A stretch of DNA of 64,000 nt from Pelodera strongyloides (Eukaryota; Nematoda; Chromadorea; Rhabditida; Rhabditidae): positions 1 to 64,000 of the forward strand of contig JAANDG010000570.1 in assembly GCA_036852015.1 (NCBI GenBank), in the 5' to 3' direction. The stretch's first letter is position 1, and the number at the start of each line of letters is the position of its first letter. The notes beneath the pieces are model-generated. The model saw nothing but the letters and a program-made list of their open reading frames with translations. It had not been told where the DNA came from and searched no databases. The translations under genes and the position numbers were made by a program. Shown here piece after piece: positions 58,801 through 64,000 of this stretch.

Positions 58801-61800
58801 GAAGCCATTTACTCCGGCTGTTTCTTATTCAAGTCTTGGTAGAAACACCGGTTCAAACCTCGCTGGAACTGCCTTTGCCCCGCCCCGTCCTCTAGATAAC
58901 TTTGTATTTTCTCGTGCGAATCTAGTATCGTCGTCGAAAAATGATTCTGACCCCGGATGTAAGGCGTCGTCATCTTGGAGTAGTCAGACACTTCCACCGC
59001 AGCCTTCAATAACCCATCGTTCGGCTAAGAACTCATTTTCTCAGTATGATATTGGCCAAGCCAAGGGGAGATCTTATGGGACGTTGGAGAGAAAGGCTCC
59101 TTATTCTGAAGTTCAACAACCGTCAATCAAAGACTCTGGGCCTAAACAGGGTACTGACCATCGTGACGACATGTATTCAACCAGCAGGGCATCTGCTGTA
59201 TCCAATATTTCCAGCAGGTTGACGTCGATGATTGGAGACAAGCCTAGTACTTCTTCTACTTCTAGTGTTTCAAATTCTTCAACTCCAGTGACTGCTCATC
59301 GATCGGATGGTAGATTCACCTTCAAGCCTGTGACTGGGAATAATTCCTCCTATTCCTACAGTACCCCTTCTTCATCCGATTACTGTAGTAAATCCACTAC
59401 ACCACATAAATACGGCAGCGACACTCCGCCTGGACCGTCCACAACGATGTCTAATAGCTCGGGCCGAAGCACCTACTCTGGTTTTCACACTGCTTCTGAT
59501 CCAGTGAGGGATATAGCCAAGGTCAAGCCATTCCAGACTGCGTCACAAGCTTCCGTGCATTCGTCTAGTATCCGCCCTGCATCAGATACACATTCGGGGA
59601 AGGAACCTTCAAAACGAAAGGACGACCTTAGCTGGATAAAGAAGGATCCTCCGAGTTATAATCAAGAAGTTCGCAAGACTGAAAAAGAGCTTTCGGGAGC
59701 CTGGCACGTCTTTAGAAGTGCTTCGCTGAATAGTGAAGAAAGCGAGGAAACCGACAATGGAGGAGTGAATTTGGAGGGAAAAATTTCTAAGGAGCTCTAT
59801 ATTAGGACAGAACAAGGAAGTGTTTCTCCAAAGAGAAATAAGCAAGTATTCCGCAATGAGCATCAGAATCGTCCTGTGAAATCTCAAGCTGAAACATTGG
59901 AAATATTCAATTCAGACGAAGATGAGCTATTTTTTGATTGGGAAGCCGAGTTTGAGAAAAGGTACTTGAAAGTATTTATTTAATTCCATAATTATGTAAC
60001 TTTCAATTGCTAAGTTGAGAATTTTTTGGTAATATATTGTTTTCACTGTGCTTTCGTTTTTATTAGCCATCACGTGCTTAGTTTAGTTATCTTTAATTCT
60101 GTTTAACCTCTGACTTGTTTTCCTTTTTTTTACCTAGCGGCGTTTTTGGCTTCATAAATGAGGTGTATCTAAAACTGCGTGCAATGCAGTTCATTACGAC
60201 AATCTGATTTAGCGGTTGTAATGTTTAGCGGGAATTCAAAAATGCTTTGAATAGAGAAAGATACGGTACCCCAGTTGACTTTTAAATATTTATTATTTAT
60301 CTGTTCTTTTCCAGTCGTCGGTGCAGTCTTGTTCTGAGGACACAGACAACATTGCGAGTCAAGACATTGTTGTAGGATTTTTTTATTTTTTTATTACTTA
60401 TACTACGTACATTTATCTCGACGTTTTGGCCACAACACAATTCTTTTTTTTTAAATTCTAATCTGTTTCTTTAGAGCAAGATTTTTACATTTTAGTTTAT
60501 TTAGTGAAAATCTTTATGTCCTAATACTCTAATGCATCATTACTTTTCTCTTCAGATAAACTTCTGAATGCATCTGGTCGTGATCAAAGAAGAGCTCTTT
60601 TCTCTCTGAAACAGATATTCCAGGTTAGTGACTTGAAAGAATTAGTTTTTGCTTTTTTCACAAGTACATTGTGATTTCTTTATTCAAAGCTTGACAGTGT
60701 TACTCATCGCAAACTCGATACTTACTCGGAAAAGAAACTTTATTTTACGTAAATAAGATTTTTATAGCGAAATACAGGCCGGTTTTTGAAACACATCGAG
60801 TACACCAGCATGCTTATGCAGCTTATGCAAATGAACATAAATTAGTATACAAATGGAGCTAAATTCGAGCAAATTAGCATAAATACGTAAGTTCAGTTGC
60901 GTTTCAAAAACCGGCCGGTATTTTGCTTTAAACGAAAATATTTATTTCCAGGATGATAAAGATCTCGTGCATGAATTTGTACAAAATGGCGGTCTGGATT
61001 GTCTTATAAAACTTGGAAGAACGGCAGATCAAAATCATCAGAATTACATTTTGAGAGGTTTGCTTATCATTTACACTACATATATTTATTATTTTAATAT
61101 AGTATAAATATGTATGCATATGGTGCTCAATACAAACTTCTTCTTCGCTTTACTACGGTATATTTCATAGTAAATTCAGTTTATGGAAATGGCTACGATC
61201 AGTATATTCAAAAATCAAAATAGAACACTATTGTTCCACTTCTCTTCTCTCAGCCTAGCTTTATTTCTATTAGATTTTATATAATATATCTTTGTTGGGT
61301 TGTTCGTCTGCGTGATAACCAGTGTCCCGCTGTGCAGATAGATCTCTATTTGAAGAACGCTATCCAATTTACAGCATGAACGTGAATATTGGGGTTTCGA
61401 CGAGCCGGGATCGAATAAATTAATTATTACGCTTGTGCGCGGCGGGTATCTGGCACAAAATGCCGCGCACTATCAGATAGTTTGCTGCGCTCCACAGCAC
61501 ATTTCAGACCATTGTTCTCTGGACATTAAGCCTAATTGAGAGACGTGAAATGGCTGGACATTAAGCCTAATTGAGAGACATGTTTCAAGATGTTTTTAAC
61601 AAAGAAATCTTTTTCCGCAATAGATTGGTACTTCACAGGAAACTAAATAATTGCCGAAACCATAGAAAAACCGTCGCTGGCCCATCACCAAATCAAATGG
61701 TTTTTACCTGTGTTTTTTAAACCACCTTGTGACTGGTTCCTGACCATTTGGTGGCCATCTCATGACGGTTTTCGATGAACCGTGGTCACGAGTTGGTCAC

Positions 61801-63591
61801 CAGATGGGCAGCCTCACGAAAAAAGCAGTGAACCGTATCCAAAACGGTTCACCCATTTCCTATGTTCCAGCGCTCGGACAAATAATGTTGTACGTGGATG
61901 GCATGAACGGAATAATCGCGCACAACCTCACAATACAATGGTTATACGAGTTGCTAGATTCACCCGTGAGTTCTTTTTTTCGTTATTTCCGATTATTTAT
62001 TTATTTTTATTTTAGAGTAGTATAATTCGATAAGAACCTTTACCTTTGATACACTATCTGAATATGTAGTGGATTTCGAAGTTCTTGCTTATCTTATAGT
62101 CAACATATAATGCGCGGTTTTGAACCGTCTCAATCTACACCTCATGGGGTTTCCAAGTATGGTAAAAGTCACAGTATTTTGGAACTACACGAGAATATTT
62201 TTTTTCAATTTTTCATATTATATATGCTATATGCAAGTTTCGTGCAGAAATACGGTAGTATTGACAGAATCACACCGAATTTTGGGATACTTGGAAACCC
62301 TATAAAGCAGATGTTCTTTTTACTATCAAACTGAGCCACTAATTGAACGTTACAGGTTACAGTTACAGTATTGTGTCATGTGAAGTTTGTATGTCTCAGA
62401 GAACGTGTGTACAGTCTAAGAAAAAAATAGTAGTAAATAATATGAATATAAATACCGTGTAAAAAACGGACCTCGTTTCACCATCAAATATACTTATTAC
62501 GTGTTCTACGCTTATTTTACTATGTGTTATTTGCTAATTAGCGTCACAGATGATTAGCAACATGGTATGGAGTTCATGAAGCCTAAGAGAGTACTGTATA
62601 TTGTCTAATTATCTAATTGTCCTTGTCCTTGTAATTGTAATTGTCCGTGTCCTAATTGTTCAGTTGTACGATGAAATGGAGCGTCGGGAGATGAGTCCGT
62701 TCAGGATGGAATGGGTGATTAGAATAGTTATTTGCATGATAATTATTGCATGTAACTACAGTAGTCTGTGAAGATATTAATTTCCGCAATTGTTACAGTA
62801 TGATAATTACCATATGGGAAATTCCTGCGAGGGAATACAGACTCCATGTGTTTACCATGTTCCACCGAGACCTTTTTCATTTTACTTCATCATAAAATGT
62901 TTCCTGATGCACGTTATTCGATAGAAAAAAGTCAGTCAAGAAAATAAAAGTCGCATGCACGTATGCACGCATCATATGATTTGTGTTGTTGGAAACTAAC
63001 CGCACGACCTGATTTATGCTCATTTGCATAAGCTGCATAAGGATGCTGTTGTGCTCGATGACTTTTAAAAACCGGCCGGTATTTCGCTTTAACACCAAAA
63101 ACATTCTCTATTGTATATTTACCGTAAAACACGGCCTGTAATGGCCTGTATGTTTCGTGGTCTTATCCGCCCAATTGTTCTTCTTTATTCTCACTAACTC
63201 TATTCAAATGCTTTGGGAATATGATCCTGAACCTTTAACTTTTATCTTCTCTTTCTCAGGCGCGCAGCGCGGACATGCCAATCCGCGTCCGCGGGAAAGA
63301 GATGACTTTTTGACATGGGAAAGCCGGAGACGCAGAAAAGCGGGCGGACTTGCTTCTCTCTGTCTCGAGTTTTTCAATGCAGATTTGTAATCTTTTCCCG
63401 CGGACGCGGATTCGCATGTCCGCGCTGCGCGCCTGAGGGCCAGAGTTGGGACGAATTAGAATGCAATTTTCCTTTGCAGTTCCGTCTCGTGGTGAAGACC
63501 TCTCTCAAACTTCTGCTAGTTTTCATCGAGTACAATGATCACAACGCTCTTCTTGTACTGGCCGCTATGCAGGCAGTGGATAGACAGGCTG
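55895..63591 (+). CDS. fhod-1: FHOD-family formin, N-terminal half (3' end outside window)
   Basis: Exons: 55895-55990, 56861-56941, 57158-57285, 58109-58355, 58421-59961, 60315-~60369, 60556-60623, 60952-61057, 61871-61965, 63480-63591. The start [20 protein letters not shown] and LRAPHK match the FHOD GTPase-binding domain. [72 protein letters not shown] and [20 protein letters not shown] match the FHOD FH3/DID armadillo repeats. Between them lie about 595 Ser/Pro/Thr-rich residues, most in one 1.5-kb exon; this insert has no equivalent in the vertebrate proteins as I know them. FH1, FH2 and DAD are beyond the right edge. FHOD formins assemble actin in muscle. The 65-nt intron 58356-58420 is my inference from a frame change. 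The exon 6 to 7 junction is not resolved in phase. The ATG directly follows GATTTCAG. The symbol is by orthology. Confidence 0.85.
56111..56299 (-). mobile_element. family A foldback MITE, copy A18 (FHOD intron 1)
   Basis: TTAAAGCGAAATATCGGCCG ... CCGGCCGGTATTTCGCTTTAA. Confidence 0.88.
57317..57428 (+). mobile_element. family C foldback element, near-complete (FHOD intron 3)
   Basis: TTAAAACGGTGTAACACGTG at left is inverse to CCACGTGCCATAACACTGTG at right; about 112 bp with CATATGCATAATTCATGG centre. Confidence 0.75.
57722..57800. repeat. CT-rich microsatellite in FHOD intron 3
   Basis: Imperfect CT repeats. Confidence 0.88.
60765..60932 (-). mobile_element. family A foldback MITE, copy A19 (FHOD intron)
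   Basis: TAGCGAAATACAGGCCGG ... CCGGCCGGTATTTTGCTTTAA. Ends 19 bp before the FHOD exon at 60952. Confidence 0.87.
61635..61866 (+). mobile_element. family F element, copy 3 (FHOD intron)
   Basis: From CACAGGAAACTAAATAATTG through GCCGAAACCATAGAAAAACC and CCATCACCAAAT to TTTCCTATGT. The next bases TCCAG form the acceptor of the exon at 61871. Confidence 0.8.
62143..62304 (+). mobile_element. family I foldback element, copy 2 (FHOD intron)
   Basis: GGGGTTTCCAAGTATGGTAA ... TTGGGATACTTGGAAACCC; inverse orientation of 7158-7303. Confidence 0.85.
63010..63092 (+). mobile_element. family A foldback MITE, copy A20 (right half)
   Basis: CTGATTTATGCTCATTTGCA ... CCGGCCGGTATTTCGCTTTAA; left half absent. 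Confidence 0.82.
63255..63437. mobile_element. family E GC-rich foldback element, copy 2 (FHOD intron)
   Basis: CTCAGGCGCGCAGCGCGGAC ... GTCCGCGCTGCGCGCCTGAG, interior CCGGAGACGCAGAAAAGCG. Ends 42 bp before the FHOD exon at 63480. Confidence 0.88.
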
Positions 63592-64000
63592 GTGAGTGGA
63601 TACAGTACAAAGAGAAAATTCGCGCACAATCGGCGCACAGAAAAATAGGGCCGACAGTGCGCCAAATGCGCGCGGTGTGTGCGCCAAAGATGTCAGTTAA
63701 TTTTGCGTAAAAACTTTAAAAGTACTCTACGTTTAACCTATCCTCCCTCTCGCAAAATAATTACATTAGGAATATAGTTTGTATTTGTTGCGTGCTGCTT
63801 ATTTGTGAAATGTTTGATTTAAGAAAAAATGTAGATATTAAATTTCAAAAAGACCTTTGGAGACATTGATATTGCGATCGTATTGCATGGCCACTTGAAA
63901 TTGGGCTCAATTTTCTTTAGACCTTCGCCTTATATAGATCTTTAGAATTTTTTCTGCTTATTCTAGTCGTGTGTTTGTGTTTATAAAATTATTATATTTG
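63592..64000 (+). other. start of next FHOD intron
   Basis: Follows donor CTG|GTGAGT. Contains a GC-rich block (GCGCACA-type repeats, 63619-63690) and AT-rich sequence. No exon seen before the window ends. Confidence 0.6.

Overview
This window looks like nematode nuclear DNA. The evidence is an interstitial run of the nematode telomere hexamer (TTAGGC, read as GCCTAA near 15.23 kb), short GT-AG exons in long AT-rich introns, and start codons lying directly after 3' splice sites, as expected for spliced-leader trans-splicing. The genes are ordinary metazoan ones. There is no prokaryotic gene content, CRISPR array or operon, and no intact transposase or reverse transcriptase that I could read. 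The species cannot be fixed from the sequence.

Layout: (1) 836-1784 (+), the 3' end of an endophilin-A gene (UNC-57 type) with its SH3 domain. (2) 4714-6806 (+), a complete six-exon MARVEL-domain tetraspan protein of about 192 residues. (3) 6807-23265, about 16 kb without a recognisable gene, full of microsatellites and foldback elements and holding the telomere-like tract. (4) 23266-32720 (+), a gene of about 15 exons for a MATH-like/BTB-like protein, whose twelfth intron carries a 1.55 kb Tc1-type inverted-repeat element. (5) 36126-38930 (-), a seven-exon protein tyrosine phosphatase with the HCHAGLGRTG active site. (6) 38931-55894, about 17 kb of repeat-dominated spacer. (7) 55895 to beyond the right edge (+), the 5' half of an FHOD-family formin: a split GTPase-binding-domain region, a Ser/Pro-rich insert of about 600 residues, then armadillo-type FH3 exons. 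A short possible coding exon of uncertain strand lies at the left edge (1-102).

The most unusual content is the repeats. About twenty copies of one ~180 bp palindromic element (family A, TTAAAGCGAAATACCGGC ends), three near-perfect palindromes (family B), and families C and N all begin TTAAAG and end CTTTAA. This suggests one TTAA-targeting mobilisation system acting on several unrelated non-autonomous elements. Other foldback families (E, F, I, J, K, L, M and one at 53.2 kb) have different ends. Several copies have been locally duplicated together with flanking unique DNA, directly or as inverted pairs. Three lie just upstream of FHOD acceptors; one ends within about 4 nt of the acceptor AG and appears to supply its pyrimidine tract.

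The genes are functionally independent (membrane curvature/endocytosis, membrane trafficking, BTB adaptor, tyrosine dephosphorylation, actin assembly). I see no evidence of a shared pathway. I did not find a convincing novel enzymatic system; the noteworthy material is the foldback-element landscape and its effect on splice sites, plus duplications that copied splice sites in two genes. All boundaries were read by eye and may be off by a few bases. Two exon junctions (MATH/BTB exons 2-3, FHOD exons 6-7) do not keep frame as drawn and may hide microexons.
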